The notes: generated by a model from the sequence alone, not told the origin. Shown: positions 34,091 through 43,919, numbered from the stretch's first letter. The stretch: 64,000 bases of DNA from Saprospiraceae bacterium (GCA_013214355.1 JABSSL010000043.1:16264-80263), one strand, 5' to 3'. Translations and numbers: made by a program.

Positions 34091-35851
34091 CTACTTTTTA
34101 AGCAGAACCACATGAAAGAGAGCGGAAATGGGACCTTCCTCGGTAGAAACGCTCCCGCTCAAATCCAACTCGCCTGGAGGGAGGGATACATTTTCAAACC
34201 TAAGCCTACTTTCTTCAGCACCAAAGGATTGCGTCAACTCTTGATCGGCAAATGTAAGCCTAGCTTCTGCATTCGGCGAGGATTCCTGAAGAATGACTTC
34301 AATGTCAAAATCAGCAGCTTTATCTACCTTAAGCCGCCAAGAACCAGATTTTCCCCAGCCATTACCAGAACGCTTTGTCCAGTCCTGAGCGCTTAGGACT
34401 GTCCTTGTCTCTTTTTCCGTCCCAATGATAATAGGAGGTTTAGCGTAGTTGTTGGGTCTTGTGGAGGAAACATCATCAAACCAGGCCTCATAAGCCTTCA
34501 AGAGGCGATCCTTTTCGCTGGATAGTGAGTCAGCTAGGTTGATGGTTTCTCCGGGATCTTCTTCCAAATTGTACAATTCATAGGGGACCCCCGCTGGCAT
34601 TTCCTCCCTCCCGAAACCCGTCGGGTGAACCAATTTGTAGGTCTGGCCGATTGCTGCAAAGTGATGGTACTTCACGGGAGTATCCCCTCGATGTACTTGC
34701 AAAAAAAGCTGTCGATCTTCCCACTTAGCTTCCTCTCCCTTCAGTAAAGGCAGTATACTCTTGCCATCTAATTTAAGTCCAGCAGGTAGTTCCACCTGGG
34801 CCACATCGAGAAAGGTAGGCAATAGATCGATGTGCGCACTAATACGACTGCTGCTTGTACCTGCCTTTAGCTGTGCTGGCCAATGGGCAAAAAATGGAGA
34901 GCGAATCCCGCCTTCATGTACCTCGGACTTCATTCCTCTTAGATCCATGACATAGCGCCGGCTATTGGGGCCATTGTCTACCATGAAGATAACCAGCGTG
35001 TTTTCGGTTAGCCCCCATTCATCCAATTGGGAGAAAAGCTTTCCAACATTCTGGTCTACATTCTCGATCATCGCTAAGACACCCGCCACATTGTCTAGTA
35101 GTTGTTCACCAGTGTCGCCGATGGAGATTGATAAAATATCCTTGTTCTTATATTTGGTTTTCAGTTCCGCTGGTACATCATGATAAGGGCCGTGTGGAGC
35201 GTTTAAGGCGATATAGCTAAAGAAGGGTTTATTATTGGCCACGGAATTTTCTATGAAATCCAAGGCGCCATCAAAGTACACATCGGTGCAGTAGCCCTTT
35301 GTCTGAATTGGCTCATTATTATGGAAAAGAATCGGATCTGTATATCTTCTTTGGTTCTCAAAGGGTTCAGAGGGTTGGGCAAGTCCGCCGCCTTTATGGA
35401 CCAATGCCTCTTGGAATCCCTGGTCACTGGGTCGCATGGGGTAGCAGTCCCCCAGATGCCACTTGCCGAAAATTCCGGTAGCATAGCCCGCCTCACCCAG
35501 TAATTCGGCCATTGTTATCTCCTCGGTATCCATCATGGATCTTCCGATCCAAGTGTCTACTACTCGAGTCCGATAATTATAGCGACCCGTCATAAGACAA
35601 GCACGTGTAGGGCTGCAGACAGGACTTACATAGAATCGGCTTAAAGAGGCACTGCGGCTCGCCATGGCATCGATATTCGGCGTTTCAAGGAGGGGATTGC
35701 CGGCTACTCCAAGATCTCCGATGCCCTGGTCATCCGTCATAATCAGGATAATGTTCGGACGCGCGGTTTCAGTGGGCTGTTCTTCTCTGCTACAAGATGA
35801 AAAACATATGAAGCAGCATAGGAGTAGGATAAGAGAACGTAGTTGGTACAT
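34091..35851 (-). CDS. Lipoprotein sulfatase (formylglycine type)
   Basis: An arylsulfatase-like enzyme (586 residues). Start 35851 gives a lipobox at Cys20 (ICFSSC). The active-site signature C79-S-P-T-R83 has the cysteine that must be turned into formylglycine, and the metal residues D40-D41 come in LIMTDDQGIGD; GIFGKWHLGD is the second signature. The catalytic domain runs to about residue 430; the last 110 residues are a beta-sandwich with a Trp-rich region, which may bind carbohydrate. Its substrate is a sulfated glycan or sulfate ester. No maturation enzyme (FGE/anSME) lies near, so it must be elsewhere. A repeat-flanked esterase gene is upstream, 80 bp away. Confidence 0.92.
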   Translation of the reverse strand: MYQLRSLILLLCCFICFSSCSREEQPTETARPNIILIMTDDQGIGDLGVAGNPLLETPNIDAMASRSASLSRFYVSPVCSPTRACLMTGRYNYRTRVVDTWIGRSMMDTEEITMAELLGEAGYATGIFGKWHLGDCYPMRPSDQGFQEALVHKGGGLAQPSEPFENQRRYTDPILFHNNEPIQTKGYCTDVYFDGALDFIENSVANNKPFFSYIALNAPHGPYHDVPAELKTKYKNKDILSISIGDTGEQLLDNVAGVLAMIENVDQNVGKLFSQLDEWGLTENTLVIFMVDNGPNSRRYVMDLRGMKSEVHEGGIRSPFFAHWPAQLKAGTSSSRISAHIDLLPTFLDVAQVELPAGLKLDGKSILPLLKGEEAKWEDRQLFLQVHRGDTPVKYHHFAAIGQTYKLVHPTGFGREEMPAGVPYELYNLEEDPGETINLADSLSSEKDRLLKAYEAWFDDVSSTRPNNYAKPPIIIGTEKETRTVLSAQDWTKRSGNGWGKSGSWRLKVDKAADFDIEVILQESSPNAEARLTFADQELTQSFGAEESRLRFENVSLPPGELDLSGSVSTEEGPISALFHVVLLKK

Positions 35852-35931
35852 GATTCCCAGGTTTTTCGTTTGTTGATTATCTAGCAATATAACAAAGCCT
35901 GGGAAACTTCGGGCCAATCTTTAGGACTGCA

Positions 35932-37278
35932 TCATTTCAAACTACTGGCATTGGCTTCATCAAAATGGATAAGTACATCGAAGAGTCTTGACAACTTAAC
36001 ATTGATGATGTAATTGTCAATGTAGGTATAATTGAAACCTGCTCCAAACTGTACAAATGAGTTCGTAGTATTGAAGTAGGTGAAAACCTCATTTCTGAGC
36101 TCTTCTACGATCAGGTAGAGCTGATCTCCCTCAACAGCACTTAGTACTTGATTTACAGTATGACATTGTAACTCGGGAATGAGTTGCCGCTGTACGCCAG
36201 ATTGGAACTCGCGGTTCTTGCCAGCTAGGAAGGCCATAGCGGAGCCGGTGCCAAAGCTAAAGCCGACGGTTTTGTAAGTGTCGGCGTGGCGTTGTCGTAG
36301 TACGGTGCCCATGAATTGACCGCCAAAATCTGCACCATCTGCCACATGGAAATTATGCGCCCAAATAGCAACTTTCGAATCTTGGCCCAATATCCGTTGC
36401 CACCACTCTGCGTAGAAGGCCATCAACTGATCCCGTTTTGCTCCGAAGTTGTTAGTGCGGTAAATCAACTCGCGTTGCTGGATAAGGTGGGCAGCCATCA
36501 GGGCAATCTCATATTCTTTACTGCTGCTGCCAGCCACTAATTCTTGCTTATTTGCTACCAAATAATCATACACCTTTTGAGATCCTTCGATATTGGCTTG
36601 ATGAATGGCCTCCGACTTACTGCTGTAGTCCATTAGTTCATTCGGTAGGTTTGCATAGTGCGACAGCACCCTTGCCGTGGAGTCCGGTTGCACTTTACCG
36701 ATTAACTGAGCCACAAAACGCCTTTCTTCCTGGAAGTCCTTCCCTTGCGGATCACAGCCTACAAATAGTATTTTATCATCATCGGCTAAACTGCCATTAT
36801 AATCAAACATCCATTGGGCGAGGTCGCGAACTTCTTGGGTATCGTAGGTCCAGTAATAGGTTTGATTCACAGCCGCATCTGCAGAGCCTAATCCCTCGGT
36901 AACAAAATCATTCACGACCATCGCATTGCCCCAAGGAATCTCAAAGATGATCGCCTGGAAACCTTTCTCCTGTACCAAGCGACGAAAGATCTTATCTTTT
37001 AGTTGATAAAACTCCTTGGTACCATGCGTTGATTCCCCAAGGCCAACGAAATTTGCTTCTCCCAGATATTCGATTAGCGGATCTAAAGCAGGATCAGCAA
37101 TTAGCGGATTAGCCCCATCAAACAAGTAGGTGTACTGTTCATTGAGTTGGTCAATGACGATCTGCTCCGCCTCGAAAGGAATACATTCCGAGGCCCCCTC
37201 GCTAGGGACAGTATTGTTTTTTTTACAACTAGAAAGGAAAACAAGGAAGAGGAATAAGCAAAGAGGTATTCTTGGCAT
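35932..37278 (-). CDS. Erythromycin-esterase-family lipoprotein
   Basis: A 448-residue lipoprotein of the EreA/EreB-like esterase family. Start 37278 (rather than the longer frame) places a lipobox at Cys18 (FLSSC). The N-terminal signature GESTHGTKEFY (81-91) contains the catalytic His environment; AIIFEIPWGNAMVV and the later NFHVADGADF (metal/His site) are also conserved. Members hydrolyse macrolide esters or act on other substrates; in Bacteroidota most are not resistance proteins. It is monocistronic on the minus strand, followed by the sulfatase gene 80 bp further. Confidence 0.88.
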   Translation of the reverse strand: MPRIPLCLFLFLVFLSSCKKNNTVPSEGASECIPFEAEQIVIDQLNEQYTYLFDGANPLIADPALDPLIEYLGEANFVGLGESTHGTKEFYQLKDKIFRRLVQEKGFQAIIFEIPWGNAMVVNDFVTEGLGSADAAVNQTYYWTYDTQEVRDLAQWMFDYNGSLADDDKILFVGCDPQGKDFQEERRFVAQLIGKVQPDSTARVLSHYANLPNELMDYSSKSEAIHQANIEGSQKVYDYLVANKQELVAGSSSKEYEIALMAAHLIQQRELIYRTNNFGAKRDQLMAFYAEWWQRILGQDSKVAIWAHNFHVADGADFGGQFMGTVLRQRHADTYKTVGFSFGTGSAMAFLAGKNREFQSGVQRQLIPELQCHTVNQVLSAVEGDQLYLIVEELRNEVFTYFNTTNSFVQFGAGFNYTYIDNYIINVKLSRLFDVLIHFDEANASSLK

Positions 37279-37402
37279 GAGTCGGGTGTTACCGGGTAAT
37301 GAATTGGCTTGGTGAAGATAGCCCAAATTTGGCAAGTAGCTAGCGCATTGGATGGTTAAGAAAGGCATCGCACCGACACATATGGCCTTGCGTGGATATG
37401 TC

Positions 37403-37507
37403 GGTGGTGAAAATCTATCTGGCTCCTAAAGGGGCACACAACGACAGCTTTGGAGCCCCCCCCGCCGTTGTTTTGTGCCTGTCTAGCGGTCAGATAGATT
37501 TCCCACC
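37403..37507. repeat. Large imperfect inverted repeat; first copy of a dispersed 44-bp element
   Basis: The right arm (37464-37507), beginning GCCGTTGTTTTGTGCCTGTC, is nearly repeated at 39561-39604 (41 of 44 bases). The left arm (37403-37446), GGTGGTGAAAATCTATCTGG onward, is an imperfect reverse complement of it. The element lies 28 bp behind the stop of the gene ending at 37535. It could be a palindromic intergenic unit (REP/MITE-like) or a 3'-end processing structure. Confidence 0.7.
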
Positions 37508-37534
37508 CACAACCACCCCCGACTCCCCAGCCTT

Positions 37535-39394
37535 CTACTTATTCAAAGGATCTGCGTGCCTATAACATTCCCTGATCTGATCATTAGTCAATAGATAAAT
37601 CTGGGCGAAGGCTGTCTTCTGATCGGAATATCCTGCAATGTCTTCTTTGTTCTCCTTTATCCATGCTATTGCCACATCTACGATCCTTTTATTGGCTTTA
37701 ATATGCCCATAATCGCCGACAAGACTTGTTACCATTCCCGGCAGCTCTAATCTGGGTTCTGGGGCAAAGATGATTTGCGAGAGTTTCCCTCGAAATTCTC
37801 GTGTTTCCTGGCTCCAACCATCAAACTCTTCTGGCATATATCTTTGGTCAATGCTGTGCCGGCCTTCGTGTGCAAGCAGGGAAGCTTCCGTACGATATTG
37901 CTCGTATTTCGACAGGAAGGCTAATTTTAAATCGTTGCCTGAAAGTCCTCTGGAGGCAAGCTGGTGATATAGATCATTAATCGCATCGTATCTCAATTTT
38001 GCAGCTAAGCCTTTTGCAGTTTCTAACTGATTTTCAGTTGAACTCCCCAGAAACCCCTGAATTACTTTTTCTGTTTTACGTCGCTCAATAGAATCCGTAG
38101 CCATTTTCCAGGCATTAATGGGGCCACTCAAATATACCTCCCTTACTCGTATTATCTCCTTATCTGTGGCCCATCCACCTATGGCTTTATTTTCCCAAAA
38201 CCAGCTTGAGAAACCATTTGAAACCATCATATCTATTTGAGTGTAGGTGAATTCCGGCTGGTAGCCATATTGTTCCACGCTAGCTTTTTCCTGATTGACG
38301 ATGTGTCCAAGTGCTAGGACAAAGCCACTGTAATTTCCCGTGCTACCGGTAAATCCTCTGGTCCCAAAATGTTCTTCTGTTTCTTTTAAAAAATCATTTC
38401 CACTATAGCTACGATGCCTCGTAAACGAGAGACTTTTCCAAAGTTCTTTTCTTTTATTATTCAACCAAGCTATGTAAGCCGTTTCATTTTCTTGCTCAAT
38501 AGCAATTAAGCGATAGTATTCATTGGTCTCTTCTTCAACTTCCTTTAGAAATCGGGCGTAGGTAATGTTATCTCTGGTTGTTGGATGATAGCTCGATTCA
38601 TTGGAGTTTTTTTGGGCATAGGCTGGTATAAATTCATAAAATCTTGATGATGCAAGGGCATCGATTAGCAGCTCTTGATTCGAAACAGATAATTTATTTC
38701 CACTCCAATTTCTACAAACCTGATATAGCTTCTCAGCCGAGTCTTTCAAGTATGGACTAATCTTTTGGATATCCTGAATTTGGAAGTAGGATTGCCAGGC
38801 CTTCAGTACCTGAGCCCCATCATTATCTAATAAAGCTATACCCAATAGGAGTTTGGAGGGTATAGGTAAACCTGCATCAACTTCTAAGACCCTAGAAAGG
38901 ACTTTAGAAGTTTTCCTTAGCAAGTTGGTATCTATCGCCTCCCCCTTAGTTAGCTTATCTACTGAAGAAGCGTATACTCCTTTGGCATATTCGGTATTGG
39001 CCTGATTTACCTCATTTTCTGATTGCGCAAGTTCTCTAGCTTTTAATGCTGCTTGTAAGGCTTCATTTGAATGTTGAGCTTCTCTTTCGATTCTGCTGAT
39101 GAGCATCCAAGTTTCGAATGGTTCACTGCCAATTGAATCGGCCTTTGATAATCTTTCTTTTGCTAAAGCATAGTCTTGATAATATTTCCAGTCCTGATGG
39201 GCCAGTCTTCTCAATGCTTCACACTTTTGTGCCCGCTGAATCGTGTCATTGATTAGTATGGATGCTAATATGGAATGTGATGCTTTCAAGTTGAATTGGT
39301 CATAGGCTGCATCTGAAGATGCTATAGTATGCTCTTGCCCTCTAGCGGTCGAATAGGTTGAAAATAAGAGTATTAGAAAGAATAATCGCCTCAT
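37535..39394 (-). CDS. Secreted TPR-type protein with C-terminal HEGRH zincin motif
   Basis: A 619-residue secreted protein. Start 39394 gives a signal peptide (MRRLFFLILLFSTYSTARGQ). The first 270 residues are helical with TPR-like pairs (SKADSIGSEPFETWMLISR, ALKARELAQSENEV). The C-terminal third contains ASLLAHEGRHSIDQRY, an HExxH metal-binding motif with a possible third ligand in ETREF about 22 residues later. This would make it an uncharacterised gluzincin-like metallopeptidase or a metal-dependent hydrolase in the periplasm. No known family is recognised with confidence. The next gene upstream is not coupled; a dispersed repeat lies just downstream. Confidence 0.6.
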   Translation of the reverse strand: MRRLFFLILLFSTYSTARGQEHTIASSDAAYDQFNLKASHSILASILINDTIQRAQKCEALRRLAHQDWKYYQDYALAKERLSKADSIGSEPFETWMLISRIEREAQHSNEALQAALKARELAQSENEVNQANTEYAKGVYASSVDKLTKGEAIDTNLLRKTSKVLSRVLEVDAGLPIPSKLLLGIALLDNDGAQVLKAWQSYFQIQDIQKISPYLKDSAEKLYQVCRNWSGNKLSVSNQELLIDALASSRFYEFIPAYAQKNSNESSYHPTTRDNITYARFLKEVEEETNEYYRLIAIEQENETAYIAWLNNKRKELWKSLSFTRHRSYSGNDFLKETEEHFGTRGFTGSTGNYSGFVLALGHIVNQEKASVEQYGYQPEFTYTQIDMMVSNGFSSWFWENKAIGGWATDKEIIRVREVYLSGPINAWKMATDSIERRKTEKVIQGFLGSSTENQLETAKGLAAKLRYDAINDLYHQLASRGLSGNDLKLAFLSKYEQYRTEASLLAHEGRHSIDQRYMPEEFDGWSQETREFRGKLSQIIFAPEPRLELPGMVTSLVGDYGHIKANKRIVDVAIAWIKENKEDIAGYSDQKTAFAQIYLLTNDQIRECYRHADPLNK

Positions 39395-39524
39395 CTTACT
39401 TGTGTTAGGTTGAATGTTCCATGCTTGAATAGTTGACAAACTTAAACCGGATTGACAGTTTAAAATTGTATCAGATTAACTATTTCAAGAACCTCCCAAA
39501 TTGATGTGGCATAACCTTATCCAG

Positions 39525-39604
39525 CCAGATGGATTTTCCACCAAGCTCACCTCGGTCCCAGCCGTTGTTGCGTGCCTGTCTAGCGATCAGATAGATTTCC
39601 CACC
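39525..39604. repeat. Second copy of the 44-bp intergenic repeat with a half-copy
   Basis: 39561-39604 matches 37464-37507 at 41 of 44 positions. It ends 37 bp from the stop of the S41 gene at 39641, in the same orientation relative to that gene as the first copy has to its neighbour (28 bp). A shorter related string, CCAGATGGATTTTCCACC (39525-39542), precedes it in direct orientation, whereas the first copy has its partner inverted. Confidence 0.7.
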
Positions 39605-39640
39605 AACAACAACCCCTCAATTCCTCGGCCCCGTGCCCAA

Positions 39641-40690
39641 TTACTCAATCCCAAACTCCTCATACAAAAAAGCGATTGCCCTTTCCAAAACTAAGTCCCG
39701 CCCCGCAGCAATATCTTCTGGAGTATTATTGATTTCTATATCTGGAATGACCCCAATACCTTCTAAACTTTCCCCATTCGCATCCAGATTCATCTCAATC
39801 GGATATTGGTACTCCCAGCCATTGGGCAAAAATCGACGATTTCCTGTGGTGGAAAATGCGCCGGCAGTGGTTCCACCAATATGGGTGACATGGCTATTGC
39901 TTTTCAGGTATAGCGCGATGTGTTCTGCGCCGCTGACCGAGAAGCGATCGGTCAACAGCACTACAGGTTTTGTAAATTGATTCAGATTGTCATTCTCCGT
40001 GTACAGTTCAACCTTGGGTTCAAAAGCATCGTGGGCCGGCCCGTTTCTGACCTGCTCGGTCATGACCAAGCGGTTGGCCTCGGCGAAGGCATTGGTGATT
40101 AGTCGAGCAAATTCTCCTCTACCTCCGCCATTGTTGCGGACATCAAAGATAATGGCTTGATATTGGCCAATTTCAGCTAGCACATCATCCATGATCTTTG
40201 CAGGTTGATACCCGTCTACATCGCTCAGATAAATGTACCCAATGGATTTTTCCTTCAATTGACCATATTCAAGATCCTCTGCCCAGGGGTGTAAGGTGCT
40301 ATGGGATAGGTATTCCTCCTTAATGAGTTCCCGGCTGAAGGATTGGATCGCGTAGTCAATCCCCGTACTGCCGGAGACATGTAATTGCTTGTCTTGCTCG
40401 TCGCTGATAAACGTATGCTCATCGTCAAGTTCCTCTAACATTTGGGTTAAAACATTCCATAATTCGCCTTCTGTTGTGGCAGGGCCTACTTGTGGACGAT
40501 AGACAGAATAGAGGGAATCCCAGTTGATTCTTTTAGGATGAAGAATGCCACAGTGTAAATCAAAATCAGTCCAAATCTGCTCAAAGATGCTTTCCGGCGA
40601 AGAGTCCATACCAGGACCCAATACGGTCTTTTGGCAGCTGATAAAAAGACCTAATAATAGCAGTAGGATATAATAAGTATTCGATCTCAT
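39641..40690 (-). CDS. S41-family (C-terminal processing) lipoprotein peptidase
   Basis: A 349-residue S41 peptidase (tail-specific protease type) without a PDZ domain evident. A lipobox (LFISC, Cys19) starts the mature chain. The peptidase core begins near residue 150: AIIFDVRNNGGGRGEFARL, then RFSVSGAEHIALYL, which has the nucleophile Ser, and GTTAGAFSTTGN. The family cleaves C-terminal peptides in the periplasm. It follows an outer-membrane protein gene by 2 bp, so the two are translationally close and surely one operon. A 44-bp dispersed repeat follows the gene. Confidence 0.88.
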   Translation of the reverse strand: MRSNTYYILLLLLGLFISCQKTVLGPGMDSSPESIFEQIWTDFDLHCGILHPKRINWDSLYSVYRPQVGPATTEGELWNVLTQMLEELDDEHTFISDEQDKQLHVSGSTGIDYAIQSFSRELIKEEYLSHSTLHPWAEDLEYGQLKEKSIGYIYLSDVDGYQPAKIMDDVLAEIGQYQAIIFDVRNNGGGRGEFARLITNAFAEANRLVMTEQVRNGPAHDAFEPKVELYTENDNLNQFTKPVVLLTDRFSVSGAEHIALYLKSNSHVTHIGGTTAGAFSTTGNRRFLPNGWEYQYPIEMNLDANGESLEGIGVIPDIEINNTPEDIAAGRDLVLERAIAFLYEEFGIE

Positions 40691-40692
40691 AA

Positions 40693-41499
40693 CTAAAGTT
40701 TTAATTGTAATCCGGTAGAAAGTTGATGCTGTAAATGGATGAGTTGGTTTTGTCCCTTCAGATTCTGGTATCGAGCCTGATATCGGACTAGCAGATTCCA
40801 GCGTCGATTGATTTTGTATTGATAACTTGCATCGATTTGAAAGGCTAGCAAGCGTTCGAAGGAACCGCCGACCCCATCCGTGATCAGGCGGACAGGATCA
40901 TTTTCATTATTGTATTCTAGCTCTGGATCAGTTCCATTATAAGGGGGACGGACGATAAGCGACCATAACGGAACATGCAGCTGTGTAGAAAAGAGATGCC
41001 GATTTTGTATCCGATGACTGAAGGAAGCGGAAAAATCCAAACTATGATTGGCAAAGAAGCTGAAGGCATCTTGTTGATTCCAATCCAGGTAGTTAAGGTA
41101 AAAATGATACCGCGCTCCGATGGCCCAGTCCGTAATCTTGACGCCAGCTAGATTAAATCGGCGCAGGTAGCCCAGGCTGAAATTTCCTCGTATGTAGTCA
41201 GTGGTGAAAGTTTCTGAAGCATTAGTATGAAGTTGGCCGGTGCCATAATCGGCTAGGAAGGTGAATTGGTTGAGACTAGAAGCATCCTGCCAATTGTATC
41301 CCAGCGTATAGGTTTTACCCTGCTCTTCGTAATGCAAGGGGGAAAAATTCAGATCTTTCAGGTATCCATGGTCAAAGCCAATGGTTCCTTGGAGCGTATT
41401 GGATTGGGCAAAGGCTCCAGCTAGTGCCAGCAAGCATTCACCGATAAGTATGAGGCGTTTAAACCAGGAGTTCTGCAATCGCTCCTTCAGCCCCTCCAT
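40693..41499 (-). CDS. Outer-membrane barrel protein paired with S41 peptidase
   Basis: A 268-residue protein of alternating polar/apolar strands (TYTLGYNWQDASS, RGNFSLGYLRRF, WAIGARYHFYLNY, SLDFSASFSHRI, FSTQLHVPLWSLIV, FQIDASYQYKI), ending in a strand with a terminal Leu. Start 41499 (the ATG at codon 24 of the long frame) lets a signal-like segment (LILIGECLLALAGAFAQ) stand near the N-terminus, though with 15 polar residues before it. No family is recognised. It is transcribed with the S41 peptidase gene immediately downstream; the peptidase may process it or a shared partner. Confidence 0.7.
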   Translation of the reverse strand: MEGLKERLQNSWFKRLILIGECLLALAGAFAQSNTLQGTIGFDHGYLKDLNFSPLHYEEQGKTYTLGYNWQDASSLNQFTFLADYGTGQLHTNASETFTTDYIRGNFSLGYLRRFNLAGVKITDWAIGARYHFYLNYLDWNQQDAFSFFANHSLDFSASFSHRIQNRHLFSTQLHVPLWSLIVRPPYNGTDPELEYNNENDPVRLITDGVGGSFERLLAFQIDASYQYKINRRWNLLVRYQARYQNLKGQNQLIHLQHQLSTGLQLKL

Positions 41500-41767
41500 T
41501 TGATTACTATTGGTTAAAGTCCACATAACATTGAGTTGAATGATGGAAATAAATGTTTGACGATCCAAAACTATATCGCCCCATTACCAAAGCCTACTAG
41601 AAAAAGGTAGGACATGTGGATTTCCCCATGAAGTCAAATAATTGAGCGGTTAATCAAAAACTAAAGCCAATAGGAGTCCGACCGGAATTCAGCGGAGTAT
41701 TGGCGGCATTCACCTTGACTTTTATCGAGTTTAGCCTATTTTTTCAGCTTTTTAGCGAGAGGAATAG

Positions 41768-41775
41768 TAGGTTTG
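41768..41775 (+). promoter_or_regulatory. TAnnTTTG box ahead of the LytS-type kinase gene
   Basis: TAGGTTTG, an exact -7 box match, 23 bp before the preferred ATG at 41799. A T-rich stretch at 41740-41752 may hold the -33 element. The box lies inside the longer open frame that starts at 41700, supporting 41799 as the start. Confidence 0.5.
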
Positions 41776-41798
41776 AGTATCGAATAAATCGATTTGGT

Positions 41799-43901
41799 AT
41801 GAAATGGAACGGATTCTTATATAGCCTACTTTTCCTCATTGGTTGCCAGACTACGACCTTGGCCCAGTATTCTGCTGCCAAGGAGAAAACACTGACAGAC
41901 CTGATAGATACACTGAAGAAGCAGTTGGATACACGCGACGTGCGTGAAATTTTGCAGGAGATTTCACAAGTGCAGGCTGATGGGATAGAGGATTATCCAG
42001 AGCTAGATGTACGTTATAAACACCTCCAGGCGAATCAGTTAAAACGCTTGGGCTTAATCGACTCTGCCTTGCAGGTCATGGATCGTGCTCGCCTGCTTAT
42101 CGAAGAACATAAGCTCGATCATCGAATGCCGGGCAATCACCTTTTCACCGCGGGTATTTTAAAGGCCGTTTATCGTTCCAGGGAAGCGTTGGATCACTAT
42201 CGCATTGCAGAAGCCCATTACCGAGAACAAAAGGATGAGCGCAATCTCGCCCCCTGCTTAACGCAGATAGCTGCCACTTTAGCTTCCTTGGGTAGGTACG
42301 ATGAGGCTAAGGAGAAAGGAAAAGAGGCGATCGAACTAGGGGAGAAGTTGCAGGTACCGAAAGTCTCAATTCAGATCTATAACAATATTGGATTGGTATA
42401 CCGCAACTCCAATGATTTGTTGAATTGCGCGCGCATGTACTTTAAAGGATATGAACTGGCTAAGGTGGAAAAGCTTCCCACTTACGCTACCGCGCTGGCA
42501 GTAAACCTCTCCACCATTTATGAACGCCTTTGCCAATATGAAAAAGCTTTACAATACAGTAAGGAAGCAGTGTATTGGAGCGAACAGATCAACTATAAGA
42601 TTGGAAAATACAAGGCCTTGATTATTAATGCGAATATGGCCCTATTCCTGCAGCAAGTGGATTCTGCAGAAGTGTACGTCCAAGCGCTAGAAGCGGAGGC
42701 ATTGGAGGGCAAGAACAATGTCTGGGAACCGGCCATCGAAAACCTGAAAGGTAAAATAGCGCTACAAAGAGGAGAATTGGAGGAAGCCATCCAACACCAC
42801 AATACAGCGAAAAAACTGGCAGAACAGGTGGACGCGCGTGGTGAGGTCTTGACTTCATTGCTTGGGGCCATTGACTATCTCTATGAAAAGGAGGCCTACA
42901 TTCAGTGTCTTATCTACATGGATAAAGCGCTAAGTTTCAAGTTGCTCCCCAAAAACGAGCAACATATCCTGGAAATGAAGCATGTGATTCATGAAAAACT
43001 AGGTAATCTTGATTTCGCCTACGAAACACTGCAGCGGAGCAAGGTCATTCAAGACTCCATTCACTCCCTAGAACGACTAGGGCTTCTGGCTTCCATAGAA
43101 GCAGATTATGAATTGCGAGATAAGGAATTGAAAATTGAACGACTGGAGTTTCAAAACCAGCTTTCGGAGCAAAAAAATCAGAGAAATCAGCTGATTATTG
43201 CCGCATTGGCCATCTTCTTACTCCTACTTGGCGGACTAGGCTATTACTTCTCGCGCCACGAAAGGTTGAAATTAGAAAAAGGGCTAGCTGAGGTGAAACA
43301 GGCCCTGCTACGATTGCAAATCAATCCACATTTTATCTTTAATACCCTCAACTCTATCCAATCTTCCTTCTTACAGCAAAATGAGGAGAAAACGATTTAT
43401 TTATTTGGGAAGTTTTCTAGCTTAATGCGGCAGGTATTGCAAAATTCTACATCCGCTTTCGTACCGCTCAGTGATGAAATCGAGTTGTTGATCAATTACC
43501 TGGAACTAGAGAAAATCCGTTCCAATAATAAGTTCGATTACCAAGTGGATATTGAGGAGGGAATAGATATTTATGAAGCACAGGTGCCAAGTATGATTTT
43601 GCAGATCTTTATTGAAAACGCCATCTGGCATGGCGTAGGGCCAAAGGAAAGTCGAGGTAATATTCGAATTCTAGTCGGTCAGGAAAAAGGGCGGCATAAA
43701 ATTACGGTAGAAGATGATGGTGTAGGGCGGTCTTTCTCTTTACGACACAAATCAAAAGACCAGAAGAATAAAAAGTCTTTGGGGACAGATCTCGTATATC
43801 AACGTATCCAGCAATTGAATAGAAAATTTGGTCGCGGTATGCAGCTGAATATCCGAGATCGAGTTTCACAATCGGGAACAAGAGTAGAATTACTGGCCTA
43901 G
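41799..43901 (+). CDS. LytS-type sensor histidine kinase with periplasmic TPR domain
   Basis: A 700-residue kinase. Start 41799 gives a signal peptide (FLYSLLFLIGCQTTTLAQ). Residues about 60-430 are TPR repeats (VSIQIYNNIGLVYRNSNDLL, YEKALQYSKEAVYWSEQ), followed by one transmembrane helix (IIAALAIFLLLLGGLGYYF) and a His_kinase domain of PF06580 type: INPHFIFNTLNSIQS (His511, the autophosphorylation site), N-box FIENAIWHGVGPKES and G-box VEDDGVGR. It phosphorylates the LytTR regulator encoded 18 bp downstream. The TPR sensor probably reports a protein or envelope state in the periplasm. An antisense frame over it is spurious. Confidence 0.93.
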   Translation: MKWNGFLYSLLFLIGCQTTTLAQYSAAKEKTLTDLIDTLKKQLDTRDVREILQEISQVQADGIEDYPELDVRYKHLQANQLKRLGLIDSALQVMDRARLLIEEHKLDHRMPGNHLFTAGILKAVYRSREALDHYRIAEAHYREQKDERNLAPCLTQIAATLASLGRYDEAKEKGKEAIELGEKLQVPKVSIQIYNNIGLVYRNSNDLLNCARMYFKGYELAKVEKLPTYATALAVNLSTIYERLCQYEKALQYSKEAVYWSEQINYKIGKYKALIINANMALFLQQVDSAEVYVQALEAEALEGKNNVWEPAIENLKGKIALQRGELEEAIQHHNTAKKLAEQVDARGEVLTSLLGAIDYLYEKEAYIQCLIYMDKALSFKLLPKNEQHILEMKHVIHEKLGNLDFAYETLQRSKVIQDSIHSLERLGLLASIEADYELRDKELKIERLEFQNQLSEQKNQRNQLIIAALAIFLLLLGGLGYYFSRHERLKLEKGLAEVKQALLRLQINPHFIFNTLNSIQSSFLQQNEEKTIYLFGKFSSLMRQVLQNSTSAFVPLSDEIELLINYLELEKIRSNNKFDYQVDIEEGIDIYEAQVPSMILQIFIENAIWHGVGPKESRGNIRILVGQEKGRHKITVEDDGVGRSFSLRHKSKDQKNKKSLGTDLVYQRIQQLNRKFGRGMQLNIRDRVSQSGTRVELLA

Positions 43902-43919
43902 GGCAATAATACAGGAACT

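Noticed and set aside
36316..36902. Antisense frames over the erythromycin-esterase-like gene taken as a possible dual-coding region
   Set aside because: Two separate frames with no conserved pattern; expected by chance in a 1.4-kb gene.
37130..37315. Plus-strand frame over the esterase gene start
   Set aside because: It is antisense to the lipobox region of a well-supported gene.
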